The notes: generated by a model from the sequence alone, not told the origin. A stretch of DNA of 64,000 nt from an uncultured bacterium (GCA_937139605.1 CAKZQG010000006.1:62001-126000), one strand, 5' to 3'; shown: positions 1 through 9,327, counted from the stretch's first letter. Translations and numbers: made by a program.

Positions 1-1685
1 TTTTCAAAATCAATATCAATTCTTCCAGCTAAAGCATAAGCAACTACTAAAATAGGAGAAGCTAAAAAATTCATCTTAACATTAGGATTAATTCTTGCTT
101 CAAAATTTCTATTACCAGACAAAACTGCTGCAACTACTAAATTATTATTATTAATAGCTTCTAAAATAACCTTAGGTAATGTTCCAGAATTACCTATACA
201 AGTAGTACATCCATAACCACTAACGAAAAATTTCAAAGCTTCTAAGTACGGTAATAACCCCGCCTTTTCTAAATAAGAGGTTACAACTTTAGATCCTGGA
301 GCTAAAGTAGTTTTAACCCATCTTTTAGAAGCTAATCCCCTTTTAACAGCATTTCTAGCTAAAATCCCTGCACCTAACATAACATAAGGATTAGAAGTAT
401 TAGTACAACTAGTTATAGCAGCTATAACTACACTACCATCACTCAATTCATAACTCTCTAAATCCTCTTTTATACTAACTTTATTTATTATTTTTTCCTT
501 TACTAAAACAGATGAATCACTTTGAATAAAATTAGATTTATAAGGAGATAATAGATCTATGAATTTTGATTTTATTTCCTTGAGATTAATTCTATCCTGT
601 GGTCTTTTAGGTCCAGCTAAACTAACCTCTACTTTAGATAAATCTATTTCTATTACATCTTTATAAATAATTTTTTCTTCATTTTCTCTAAATAATAAAT
701 TCTCTTTAGCATACCTTTCAACTAAGTTAATCAACTCTTTTGGTCTATTAGTTAATTTCAAATAATTTAATGTTTGATTATCGATAGGGAAATAAGTTAT
801 AGTAGATCCAAACTCAGGAGACATATTAGAAATAGTAGCTCTATCAGGTACAGTAAGATTATCTAAAGCAGGTCCAAAAACTTCAACAAATTTACCAACT
901 ACCCCATATTTCCTTAATCTTTCGGTAATAACTAAAACTAAATCAGTAGCAGTAGCATTATATGGTAACTCATTAATTAATTTAACCCCAATAACTTCTG
1001 GCAAAGTCATATATAGGGGTTGTCCAAGCATAACTGCCTCAGCTTCTATACCTCCTACACCCCACCCTACTACTCCAATTCCATTAACCATAGGGGTATG
1101 AGAATCAGTACCTAAAACCGTATCAGGGAAAGCTAAATTATCTTTAGTATATACTACTTTTGATAAGTACTCTAAATTAACTTGATGACAAATACCTGTA
1201 CCTGGAGGTACTAATCTAAAATTATTAAAATATTTTTGAGCCCATTTTAAAAATGAATATCTCTCTTTATTTTGTTCATACTCTAATTCCACGTTTTTAT
1301 AAAATGAATAATAAGTTCCAAAATATTCAACCACAACAGAATGATCTATAACTAAATCAATAGGAATTAACGGATTAACTAATTTAGGATTAGCATAATT
1401 ACCAAAAGCTTTTCTAAAAGATGCTAAATCTACAATAGCAGGTACTCCTGTAAAATCCTGCATCAATATCCTATTTACTACAAACGGTATCTCCTTATCA
1501 ATTACATTCTTTGGATCATAATTTAAAATTAAATTAACATGTTCATCATTAACTTTAAATCCATCATAATTCCTTAATATATTTTCTAATAAAATCCTAA
1601 TAGAAAATGGGAATTTTTCAATATTTTTAACTGAAGTTATATCAACATAATTAAAGTCTGTGCCCTTTAGTTTTTTTAAATCCAT
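1..1685 (-). CDS. acnA: Aconitate hydratase A (3' end outside window)
   Basis: Aconitase interconverts citrate and isocitrate in the TCA cycle using a [4Fe-4S] cluster. The frame is open across the left edge, so only the first 561 codons of an expected 880-900 are present. I see VLGTDSHTPMVNG near residue 150 and the three cluster cysteines: C427 in SCTNTSNP, then C493 and C496 in GYGCTTCIGNSG. The start is the ATG at 1683-1685, supported by AAGGGGG 8-10 nt upstream. The length and order of motifs match the monomeric AcnA/IRP family rather than AcnB. Nothing looks broken. The next gene on this strand upstream starts at 2764. Confidence 0.95.
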   Translation of the reverse strand, partial: MDLKKLKGTDFNYVDITSVKNIEKFPFSIRILLENILRNYDGFKVNDEHVNLILNYDPKNVIDKEIPFVVNRILMQDFTGVPAIVDLASFRKAFGNYANPKLVNPLIPIDLVIDHSVVVEYFGTYYSFYKNVELEYEQNKERYSFLKWAQKYFNNFRLVPPGTGICHQVNLEYLSKVVYTKDNLAFPDTVLGTDSHTPMVNGIGVVGWGVGGIEAEAVMLGQPLYMTLPEVIGVKLINELPYNATATDLVLVITERLRKYGVVGKFVEVFGPALDNLTVPDRATISNMSPEFGSTITYFPIDNQTLNYLKLTNRPKELINLVERYAKENLLFRENEEKIIYKDVIEIDLSKVEVSLAGPKRPQDRINLKEIKSKFIDLLSPYKSNFIQSDSSVLVKEKIINKVSIKEDLESYELSDGSVVIAAITSCTNTSNPYVMLGAGILARNAVKRGLASKRWVKTTLAPGSKVVTSYLEKAGLLPYLEALKFFVSGYGCTTCIGNSGTLPKVILEAINNNNLVVAAVLSGNRNFEARINPNVKMNFLASPILVVAYALAGRIDIDFE

Positions 1686-1714
1686 ATAATCTACCCCCTT
1701 AAATAAATCTTTAA

Positions 1715-2764
1715 TTATTTTTTTATTTTTAGTTTTTCAAAAAATTCTTCTACCTTTTCTCTTATATTAAATTTTATTTTACCATTATTATTTTTATTAA
1801 TAAAAAATAAATTATTAAAAAAATTTTCAAATAAATTGTTTTCAATTAAATTAATATCTTTAAAGAAGTTTTCTTTAATTAAAGAATTAAGGTTTTCTAA
1901 GTTAAGTTTTTGAAGGATATTTTCTTTTTCACCTCTAGGGGTATCTAATTCATTAATTAATGGTTTACCGGTAATTCTATGGAATAAAAAATTAGCGACA
2001 GTATATATTAAAATAGCTTTAATAATATTTTTTTTAAATCTTCTGGAAGAAGCATAAACTATAGCAGGTAAATAAACAATTCTTCCGATTTTTTCTAATT
2101 TTAAACCTAAATCAAGGTCTTCACCTGTTTTTAGATTTAAATTAAAACCATTAACTTGAAGAAAAGCCTTTTTAAGAACAGCTAAATTGGAACCATGTAA
2201 AGAAGGGAACAAATAAAAAAAATTTCCAATATTTAAAAATAATGGAATTAAATTGTTAATGAATTTTAATTCAGGGGTATCTGCGTCATAGAATTTAATC
2301 ATGCCTGTAGCAGCAACTATTTCTTTATTAATAGTAGCCTTTAAATTATCCATTATCTTAGAAGGCAAATTCTTAAAAAACGGGTTATAAAGGTAATCAT
2401 AATCATAATTAAATATATTAAAAATAGTTCTTATCCATAAAGGAGATGCTATACAATCTGCATCCAAAGTAGCAATAACTTTAGAATTAGCTGCACTAAA
2501 ACCTGTTTGCCTAGCAAATGCTACCCCTTTCCTATCTTCCTTTATTAATTCAAATGTAATATTATCATTACTCTTTTTATACTTATCTATAAAATCTTTA
2601 ACAATTTTGTAAGTATTATCAGTACTAGCATTATCCACTACTATAATTTCATAACTAATAGTATTAACTAAATTTTGATTTATTAATGATCTTAAAGAAT
2701 TAAGGATATATTTTTCTTCATTATAAGCAGGAACAACAACAGAAATATCTTTAATTTTACTCAT
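1715..2764 (-). CDS. Family 2 glycosyltransferase
   Basis: A 349-residue GT-A fold glycosyltransferase, probably transferring a sugar from a nucleotide donor to an envelope or surface acceptor at the cytoplasmic face. The N-terminus VVVPAYNEEKYI (about residues 9-20), VVDNASTDNT (42-51), the metal-binding DAD at 101-103 and GEDLDLG at 214-220 are the family 2 signatures. A hydrophobic stretch around 168-190 could touch the membrane. The last 80 residues are Asn/Lys-rich and not recognisable. It overlaps the upstream gene by 8 bp, so the two are probably translated together. The acceptor cannot be told from sequence. Confidence 0.85.
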   Translation of the reverse strand: MSKIKDISVVVPAYNEEKYILNSLRSLINQNLVNTISYEIIVVDNASTDNTYKIVKDFIDKYKKSNDNITFELIKEDRKGVAFARQTGFSAANSKVIATLDADCIASPLWIRTIFNIFNYDYDYLYNPFFKNLPSKIMDNLKATINKEIVAATGMIKFYDADTPELKFINNLIPLFLNIGNFFYLFPSLHGSNLAVLKKAFLQVNGFNLNLKTGEDLDLGLKLEKIGRIVYLPAIVYASSRRFKKNIIKAILIYTVANFLFHRITGKPLINELDTPRGEKENILQKLNLENLNSLIKENFFKDINLIENNLFENFFNNLFFINKNNNGKIKFNIREKVEEFFEKLKIKK

Positions 2765-3194
2765 AATTATTATCTATATCATTATCATAAACTTCATTAC
2801 TATCTATATTACTACCATCTGTATTATCCTTATTTATATTAGTAGTATCTTTGGTATATTTTTCTCTCAATTTAAGTATTCTTTTAAATTCTTCTGGTCC
2901 AACGTAATTTTCATAAAACTCATCATTAAAATTCTTTTCCAAAGGATCAGGATAAAACTTACTTATACCACTATATTTACATTTTATATTTTCATAATAA
3001 CATTCTAACATATTACCGCAAAATATTTCCCCTATATCAGACTTAGTATAAGTTCCTTTATAATCAATGTGTTCAATAACAATAGTTATTTTTTTATTTA
3101 ATATTTTACAAAATACTTCTTTAGGTTCTAGAGCTTTATATTTATATTCTTCTTTTTTTTGATTTTTTTTAACTCTTTCAAATTCTAAACTCAT
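2757..3194 (-). CDS. Conserved-looking protein with four cysteines, function unknown
   Basis: I do not recognise this 145-residue protein. A charged N-terminus (about 1-25) precedes a compact core with cysteines at 29, 59, 65 and 72 (GNMLECYYENIKCKYSGIS), which could bind a metal, and an acidic, Asn/Asp-rich tail after 115. There is no signal peptide or membrane segment. It lies 3 bp downstream of the RCK_C gene and overlaps the glycosyltransferase gene by 8 bp, so the three form one transcription unit. The regular sequence of the core suggests a real folded protein rather than a chance frame. Confidence 0.7.
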   Translation of the reverse strand: MSLEFERVKKNQKKEEYKYKALEPKEVFCKILNKKITIVIEHIDYKGTYTKSDIGEIFCGNMLECYYENIKCKYSGISKFYPDPLEKNFNDEFYENYVGPEEFKRILKLREKYTKDTTNINKDNTDGSNIDSNEVYDNDIDNNYE

Positions 3195-3197
3195 AAG

Positions 3198-3668
3198 CTA
3201 ACTTATATATTTAAAAAATTTTTCTAATTGTTCCCTATTAGAAACAACGATAATAGTATCTTTAGGATCAAATTTAAATTGATAAGGGTCAGGATTAATA
3301 AAGAATTGGCCATCTCTAATAACAGCAATAATAGTACATCCCGTATTTTTTCTTATATCCAATTCAGCTATAGTTTTATTATGTAATTTAGGATAATGTT
3401 TTATTTTTATCCATTCCATAACAACTTGATTGATGATGAAATCAACTTTATCAGGAGATAAAGTTTGATAGAAAGCTCCTGTTAAAATCATTCCCAAATT
3501 TTTCGCAATATTTTCAGAAAATTCTATGTTATATAAAACTTCATCATCCTTAACAAAATATAACTCCCTTTTACCAGTATTATGATAAATAACAACTATA
3601 TCTAAATTATCTAAATTAATAATATATTTTTTGCCTACAGCAGGTAAATCTACCTCTTGAAACTCCAT
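3198..3668 (-). CDS. RCK_C (TrkA-C) regulatory protein, KhtT-like
   Basis: A 156-residue protein resembling the KhtT/YhaT regulatory subunit of cation:proton antiporters. The N-terminal part starts VDLPAVGKKYIINLDN, like the family's N-domain. The C-terminal half (about 75-156) is an RCK_C domain: HNKTIAELDIRKNTGCTII, then DPKDTIIVVSNREQLEKFF. RCK_C domains bind small ligands such as cyclic di-AMP and gate ion transporters. No antiporter (KhtU) gene is adjacent, so the partner must be elsewhere or this copy serves another transporter. It is the first gene of a three-gene minus-strand unit. Confidence 0.75.
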   Translation of the reverse strand: MEFQEVDLPAVGKKYIINLDNLDIVVIYHNTGKRELYFVKDDEVLYNIEFSENIAKNLGMILTGAFYQTLSPDKVDFIINQVVMEWIKIKHYPKLHNKTIAELDIRKNTGCTIIAVIRDGQFFINPDPYQFKFDPKDTIIVVSNREQLEKFFKYIS

Positions 3669-3762
3669 AAATATTTAGCTTAAATTTATTTAAACTCTCT
3701 CTTTTTTTACTTTCTATATAAAAAATAAAACCCCTTTATAAAAACTATATATAAGCTTAAAA

Positions 3763-3852
3763 TTACCTATAAATATACCATATAGCAAATACAATAAACA
3801 TAGCAATAAAAGCAAAAATTTTAATGATAAATATTAGATTTAAGTATTTCAT
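3763..3852 (-). CDS. Possible 29-residue membrane microprotein, or displaced last helix of the symporter
   Basis: An ATG at 3850-3852 opens a 29-codon frame ending TAA at 3763-3765. It encodes almost only hydrophobic residues (Ile, Phe, Ala, Met, Leu) and ends WYIYR, which is one transmembrane helix with a positive cytoplasmic end. It overlaps the 3' end of the broken symporter frame by 32 bp in another frame. Two readings are possible: a translationally coupled small membrane subunit, or the final (14th) helix of the symporter separated by a third frameshift. SGLT-type symporters usually end in a helix, and the upstream frame stops without one, which favours the second reading. Confidence 0.35.
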   Translation of the reverse strand: MKYLNLIFIIKIFAFIAMFIVFAIWYIYR

Positions 3853-5368
3853 TAATAATAGTTTCTTTATCAATAGTTAATTCCTTAACGTATGGATTCT
3901 CATTTTCTTTTCTATAAGTTAATAAACTTATAATAATTATTAACATACAAGAAAAACAAAATAAAAGAAAAGCAAAATGTAGGAAATTAATAGTAGCAAA
4001 AATTTTAATAAAATGGATATTAATATGTTCTTTATTAATTTCAAGTATTAATCTAAGCATTCCTAAAATAAAGCCAGAAATAAGGGTAAAAATAGAAGCA
4101 GTAGGAGTAGCTTTTTTATAAATTAATCCCATAATAAATACAGCAGCAATTGGAGGAGCTATATATGCTTGTACACTTTGTAAATATACATACATCTTAG
4201 AAGAAATATATTTCATCATAGGAATCCACAAAATACCTAAAAAAACTAACAAAACAGTAGTGACTTTACCAAATATTAATAGTTCTTTTTCATTAGCATC
4301 TTTTTTAAAAAGTTTATAGATATCTAAGGTTAATAAAGTTGAGCAAGAATTAAAGGTAGAGGCTAAAGAGCTCATAAGAGCTGCTAAAAACCCCGCAACA
4401 ACTAAACCCTTAACACCTATAGGAAGAATATTAACAATAAGCAAGGGTAAAGCTTTATCAGGCTGTTGTTTAACTATTTCAGGATACAATTTCAGGATAC
4501 AATGCATAAGCAATCAATCCAGGAAATACAAAAATAAATAAAGGTAATATTTTCAAAAAAGCAGCAAAAATAGTGCCACCTCTTGCTTGCTCAATATCTT
4601 TAGCAGCCAAAACCCTTTGAACTATATACTGATCAGTACACCAATACCATATCCCCAAAATTGGGGCCCCTAATAATATCCCCGTAAAAGGGAACTCTGG
4701 ATGATCAATCCCCTTCCACATAGAAAAATAATCATGAGGTAACTTACTAACTAATTCATGATAACCTCCAACAGCATTTAAACCAAATAGTAAAACTAAA
4801 AATGAACCTAAGATCATTAATACAGTTTGTATAACTTCCGTATAAATAACAGAATTTAGCCCCCCTAAAATGGTATAAATCCCCGTAAATAAAATTAATA
4901 ATAAAGACCCTACTAATGGATCTACTCCTAAAACTGCATTTAAAATTATTCCACCTGCAAATAAAGTAACACTAATCTTAGTTAATACATATCCAATTAT
5001 ACTAACGCTGGATAAATATATTCTAGAAGCTTTAGAATATCTTATTTCCAGATACTCTGGCATAGTATAAACATTTGCTTTAAAATAGAAAGGAGCAAAA
5101 ATATAACCCAAGATTATAAGAATAAAAACAGCTAATAACTCAAAATGAGCTACCGCTAAACCGGAAAATGCACCACTACCAGCTAGTCCTACCAAATGCT
5201 CACTACCTATATTAGATGCAAATAAACTAGCACCAACAGCAAAAACCCAACATCCCTACCAGCTAAAAAATAATTTTTAACACTATTAGCTTTTTTCGAA
5301 GAAAAATACGCAATAACACTTATAATTAGAAAATATAAAATAACTACAATATAATCTAAACTACTCAA
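3821..5368 (-). pseudogene. Sodium:solute symporter (SSS/SGLT family), frame-disrupted
   Basis: Three overlapping frames together make one SGLT-type symporter of about 500 residues. Part 1 (TTG start at 5366-5368 with AAGGGG at 5375-5380) holds LDYIVVILYFLI and NYFLAGRDVG. The frame then changes near 5241-5256; the other frame reads WVFAVGASLFASNIGSEHLV into VGLAGSGAFSG (part 2). Part 2 ends at a 13 bp tandem duplication (4476-4501) and part 3 resumes at LYPEIVKQQPDKALPLL. A possible third change near 3850 would add the last helix. As drawn, no full-length protein is made. Two or three lesions in one gene argue for decay rather than a single sequencing error, though assembly error is not excluded. 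Confidence 0.85.
4476..4501. repeat. 13 bp tandem duplication inside the symporter gene
   Basis: The plus-strand 13-mer ATTTCAGGATACA occurs twice in direct succession, at 4476-4488 and 4489-4501. Removing one copy restores a continuous reading frame from part 2 to part 3 of the symporter gene (AYALYPEIVK), so the duplication is the direct cause of this frameshift. Perfect identity of the copies implies a recent slip or an assembly artefact. Confidence 0.9.
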
Positions 5369-5406
5369 ATCTATCCCCTTTTTTTCATTGTAATTTTTTA
5401 TTATAA

Positions 5407-7407
5407 TTATTTTATATAACCATTTAATTCCCATCCTAAGTAAGTTTCTTTTATATCATTAATAACAACACTATCTCCTTCCTTAGGTTGAAGTTTAAAT
5501 AATAAGGTAGATAAGGGATTAACAAAAGCTATCTCTAATTTATTACCTATTCCCCTACCCCCCATACTTAAATCCTTAACACAATAATCCTTTAATATAT
5601 TATAAATCTGATCTTCTAAAATTAATTCTATTTTGTTATTATCTTTTAATCTATAGATAATATTATTAATCATTTTATCAAAAATAAGATTAGCAGCATA
5701 AGGTCTAATAAAATCAAAAACAATAATATTTTCTCCTATTCTGTTAAGAATTTCAGGTCTATTCAGTCTAAATTTAAAATAATCAACTATAAAATCTTTA
5801 ACTTGTTTTTCTACTAGATCGTACTCCATAGATGGATCAACTCTAACAATTTTATTACCTAAATTATCTATATCATAAATCCCTAAATTAGAGGTAAAAA
5901 TAATAATACATTCAGTAAAATAAACAGTTTCTCCTCTTCCTGAAGTTAATCTTCCTTCATCTAAGATTTGTAGAAATATATCTAAAATCCTAGGATGAGC
6001 TTTTTCTATTTCATCAAATAAAACAATAGAAAAAGGGTTTTGTTTAATAGCATTAGTTAATTGTCCCCCTGCATCATAGCCAACATAACCTGGAGGAGCA
6101 CCTATTAACCTTTGATCAGTATGCTCTTTTGAATACTCAGACATATCAAATCTAATATAATTACTTTCACTTCCAAAAATTAATTCAGTTAAAGCTTTAG
6201 CCAATTCGGTTTTTCCTACTCCAGTAGGTCCAGCAAAAAACATTACTCCCTTAGGCCTAGAAGTACTAACTCCAAACTGGGAACCAGATAAATTATAAAA
6301 AGATCTTCTTAGAATTTCAACAGCTCTTTTAATAGCCTTATCTTGCCCTTTTACTCTCTTTTTTAAAATCTCTTCAGCATTAATAATATTATCTATACTT
6401 AATTTAGCCCAAGGATTATCTATTACTCCTACCTTATATCTCCTTATCGCTTCATTTATATTATATACATCTATCCCTTCTTTTTTAGCCAACGAAACTA
6501 TTGAAATTATTTCATTATTATACATTTTATAGGTTTGATCTATAAATAAATCCAAAATTTCTTTGTATTTTTTTTCATCATTAACTAATTCATTATAATT
6601 ATCTAGTCTCTTAATTAATGATTTTATAACAACTTTTCTAGAAACATTATCAGGTTTAGGAACAGTTATTATCTTTACTTTAGGATTATCTAAAGTATAC
6701 CAAGCAGGTAAATCAGTTTCCTTATCAATTAAAATAAAAACCGGGTTATACTTAGGATTACTAACATTCCCAATAATCTTAGGATTACTTAAAAAAGATA
6801 ATCTAAACATTTTATATAAAAATTCATTTATATCATTTTGAGAAACTTCAGGTAATCTAGAAGCAAAATTAACGATAACACTAACATAATGTTCCTTAGA
6901 ATTAACCATATTTTCAATAGCTTCATAAGCTCTAAATAATACTGCTTTAACAAACCCTTCTTTATCAGGAGCATCTTTTATAAATTTTTTAAATACCTCT
7001 TCACTCCCTTTTATTCTTTTAAATCCAAAAATAGGTTCAAATAATACAACCAGTTCATATCCTTCTTTATCATTTAAAATGGTAGCTAAATAATCAACTA
7101 ATTTCATCGTTGTTATCACTTTAGAAGCATCACTTTTAAAGTTATCATTATTTTGATTAACTTCTTGATTTATATTTTTATTAATATCTTGGTTTATATT
7201 TGGATTTAAAACTTGGGTATTAGTTGGATTAGTACTTTGTTGATTAATAGGTATATTAATTTCAATAGGATAAACATCATAAATATTTCCTTCTAATATT
7301 ATCTGGGGCTTAACATTAATAAATCTAATAATTTCTTTAGTCCATTTAGGAAACTCAAAATCCTCCATTTCTAATTGCTTTTCATTTTTTGTTAAAGATT
7401 CATTCAT
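5407..7407 (-). CDS. ClpB/ClpA-type AAA+ ATPase with atypical N-terminal half
   Basis: A 666-residue protein whose C-terminal half is a ClpB/ClpA-like AAA+ module (AAA_2 plus C-terminal small domain): GPTGVGKT at 393-400, VLFDEIEKAHP at 462-472, GAPPGYVGYDAGGQL at 437-450, ILNRI near 585 and MGGRGIGN near 630. The first 350 residues are not a normal D1 domain and have no Walker A. They contain a Gln/Asn-rich linker at about 56-90 and an alpha/beta region (VVLFEP, VSVIVNFAS, NPVFILIDKE) that looks like a degenerate nucleotide-binding fold. The start is fixed by a strong AAAGGAGGT 9 nt upstream. Probably an unfoldase or remodelling ATPase. Target unknown. Confidence 0.8.
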   Translation of the reverse strand: MNESLTKNEKQLEMEDFEFPKWTKEIIRFINVKPQIILEGNIYDVYPIEINIPINQQSTNPTNTQVLNPNINQDINKNINQEVNQNNDNFKSDASKVITTMKLVDYLATILNDKEGYELVVLFEPIFGFKRIKGSEEVFKKFIKDAPDKEGFVKAVLFRAYEAIENMVNSKEHYVSVIVNFASRLPEVSQNDINEFLYKMFRLSFLSNPKIIGNVSNPKYNPVFILIDKETDLPAWYTLDNPKVKIITVPKPDNVSRKVVIKSLIKRLDNYNELVNDEKKYKEILDLFIDQTYKMYNNEIISIVSLAKKEGIDVYNINEAIRRYKVGVIDNPWAKLSIDNIINAEEILKKRVKGQDKAIKRAVEILRRSFYNLSGSQFGVSTSRPKGVMFFAGPTGVGKTELAKALTELIFGSESNYIRFDMSEYSKEHTDQRLIGAPPGYVGYDAGGQLTNAIKQNPFSIVLFDEIEKAHPRILDIFLQILDEGRLTSGRGETVYFTECIIIFTSNLGIYDIDNLGNKIVRVDPSMEYDLVEKQVKDFIVDYFKFRLNRPEILNRIGENIIVFDFIRPYAANLIFDKMINNIIYRLKDNNKIELILEDQIYNILKDYCVKDLSMGGRGIGNKLEIAFVNPLSTLLFKLQPKEGDSVVINDIKETYLGWELNGYIK

Positions 7408-7416
7408 TATTATATG

Positions 7417-7425
7417 ACCTCCTTT
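7417..7425 (-). promoter_or_regulatory. Strong Shine-Dalgarno for the ClpB-like ATPase
   Basis: On the minus strand AAAGGAGGT ends 9 nt before the ATG at 7405-7407. It is the best match to the anti-Shine-Dalgarno sequence I noticed in the window and fixes the start of the ATPase. Confidence 0.8.
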
Positions 7426-8022
7426 TTTACATATTTTACATATCCCTCAATTTATTTTAATTACAATAATTTTTATAATTTTTTCAAATAAATTCTTATT
7501 TATCTAAGACATATTATTAGAAAACATTCCTTAGAGTCAATTTTTTGATAGCTAAAATTTATAAATTAACAAACCCACTATAACTTTTAAATTTATCAGT
7601 TTAACTTTTTTGGTGCTTGATTTACATATTTTACTATTTTACTATTTCAGCTTTTATTTTCACAATCCTTTAAATGCTAAATCCAACTATTTTACAATAA
7701 TTTAGTTTTAAAATTCTTTCTTTTTTTACCAAGATAACTCTTATTATATTATCTATTTATCAACTCAAAAGATATCCTTATAGCTTACAATATACACTTT
7801 TAAAACTTTCAATAGCTAAAAATTTAAGTTCAAAAAGTTTGAGAGTCAAAATAAATATGAAGTTATTTTTATAATATAAACAATATATAATGTTTTTAGG
7901 ATATCTTTTATTCTTAAAAATCTCTGTACTTTTAATTAGTTAGCAATCATTTATAGCTTAGCCATATTCAGCTTTTATCTATATGATTAATTCAATATAG
8001 CTAATTTAAGCAATTATCTTTT
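7426..8022. other. About 600 bp gap with degenerate repeats, no gene seen
   Basis: This is the longest gene-free stretch in the window, between rho and the ClpB-like ATPase, both on the minus strand. It must hold the 3' end of the rho transcript and the promoter region of the ATPase. I find no reading frame with a start site worth calling and no GC-rich RNA. It holds a 12 bp inverted repeat (AAAAGATATCCT at 7767-7778, AGGATATCTTTT at 7898-7909) and three copies of ATAGCTAA (7548-7555, 7812-7819, 7997-8004), two of them in a longer similar context. AGAGTCAA occurs near 7532 and near 7851. Confidence 0.6.
7767..7909. repeat. 12 bp inverted repeat pair in the rho/ATPase gap
   Basis: AAAAGATATCCT (7767-7778) and its exact reverse complement AGGATATCTTTT (7898-7909) lie 119 bp apart. 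The arms could pair in RNA or be two sites for one regulator. No gene lies between them. Whether they matter cannot be told from one copy. Confidence 0.5.
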
Positions 8023-9312
8023 TTATATATTACCTATTTGTTTTTTCATTAGCTCAATAAAATCTCTATTATTTTTAGTTTTTTTGAGATATTCAATAAT
8101 CTTAGGAGTAGCTTCATCAACATCTAATTTACTAATTAATCTTCTTAAAGTCCAAACAACGTTAAGCGTATCATTATCTAATAGAAGTTCTTCATGCCTA
8201 GTACCAGATTTATTAATATCAATAGCGGGGAAAATTCGTTTCTCACTTAATAATTTAGATAAATGTAATTCCATATTACCAGTTCCTTTAAATTCTTCAA
8301 ATATTACTTCATCCATTTTACTACCAGTTTCAACTAATACAGTAGCAATAATAGTAAGAGAACCTCCGTTCTCTATTTTCCTAGCAGCTCCAAAGAATTT
8401 TTTAGGTCTATAAATAGCAGAAGTATCTAATCCACCTGACAAAGTCCTTCCAGTAGGAGGTAAAACTAAATTACAAGCTCTAGTTAATCTAGTTAAACTA
8501 TCCATAATGATTAAAACATCTTTCCCATTTTCTACCATAGTTTTAGCTTTCTCAACAGCTAACTCAGTTACTTTCAAATGCTTTTCAGGAACTTCATCAA
8601 AAGTGGATTTAACAATCTCAGCGTTTATAGAGCGCGATATATCAGTAACTTCTTCAGGTCTTTCGTCAACTAATAAAGCTATAACAAAAACTTCCGGATG
8701 ATTTTTATTAATAGCTTGTGCTATTTTTTTAAGTAGAGTAGTTTTCCCAGCTCTAGGAGGAGCAACTATTAAAGCCCGCTGCCCCTTGCCTATCGGAGTA
8801 AATAAATCTATTAACCTTAAAGAAATATCATTACTTATTTCAAGGTTGAATTTTTGATTAGGAAAAATAGGAGTTAGTTTTTCAAATGGGATTCTTTTGA
8901 TAGCTTCATCAGGAGTAAGATTAGATATTTTAAAAATCCTTTGTAAATTTTTATATTTTTCTCCTTCCTTAGGGGGTCTAGCATAACCTATAATATAATC
9001 CCCTTGTCTTAGATTATATTTCTTAACTAAATTTAAAGAAACATAAACATCATCAGAAGAAGGTACATAATAATTTATTCTTAAGAAAGCATAATTTTCT
9101 AATATATCTAGTTCTCCTTCTACTTTCTCAAATCCCATTAAATTAGCTTCATATTCTAAAATCTCTTGAATTATCTGTTCCTTTGAAGATTTAGAATTAA
9201 TTTTAATCCCTAAGGTTTTTGCGATATCTATCAAATCTTCCTTAGGAAAACTAAACAGATTTAATGATAAATCCGTATCATTTTGCAAATCCTTAATATC
9301 TTTTATACTCAT
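8023..9312 (-). CDS. rho: Transcription termination factor Rho
   Basis: A 429-residue hexameric RNA helicase that ends transcription. From the N-terminus: a Rho_N-like helical segment (about 15-50), a cold-shock-like RNA-binding domain containing [14 protein letters not shown] and [19 protein letters not shown], and the RecA-type motor with [12 protein letters not shown] (Walker A), [26 protein letters not shown] (Walker B) and [12 protein letters not shown]. The frame runs further 5' to an ATG at 9333, but the ATG at 9310-9312 is chosen because GAAGGGG (9321-9327) sits 8 nt before it. Length is normal for the family, with no long insert. Confidence 0.95.
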   Translation of the reverse strand: MSIKDIKDLQNDTDLSLNLFSFPKEDLIDIAKTLGIKINSKSSKEQIIQEILEYEANLMGFEKVEGELDILENYAFLRINYYVPSSDDVYVSLNLVKKYNLRQGDYIIGYARPPKEGEKYKNLQRIFKISNLTPDEAIKRIPFEKLTPIFPNQKFNLEISNDISLRLIDLFTPIGKGQRALIVAPPRAGKTTLLKKIAQAINKNHPEVFVIALLVDERPEEVTDISRSINAEIVKSTFDEVPEKHLKVTELAVEKAKTMVENGKDVLIIMDSLTRLTRACNLVLPPTGRTLSGGLDTSAIYRPKKFFGAARKIENGGSLTIIATVLVETGSKMDEVIFEEFKGTGNMELHLSKLLSEKRIFPAIDINKSGTRHEELLLDNDTLNVVWTLRRLISKLDVDEATPKIIEYLKKTKNNRDFIELMKKQIGNI

Positions 9313-9320
9313 ATTTTTAA

Positions 9321-9327
9321 CCCCTTC
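9321..9327 (-). promoter_or_regulatory. Shine-Dalgarno that decides the rho start
   Basis: GAAGGGG on the minus strand, 8 nt before the ATG at 9310-9312. It lies inside the longer frame that begins at 9333, so the shorter start is the likely one. Confidence 0.65.

Noticed and set aside
8084-8701. Plus-strand open frames opposite rho
   Set aside because: They lie wholly within the rho gene on the other strand, have no ribosome site and their translation shows no family pattern; they are mirror frames of a well conserved gene.
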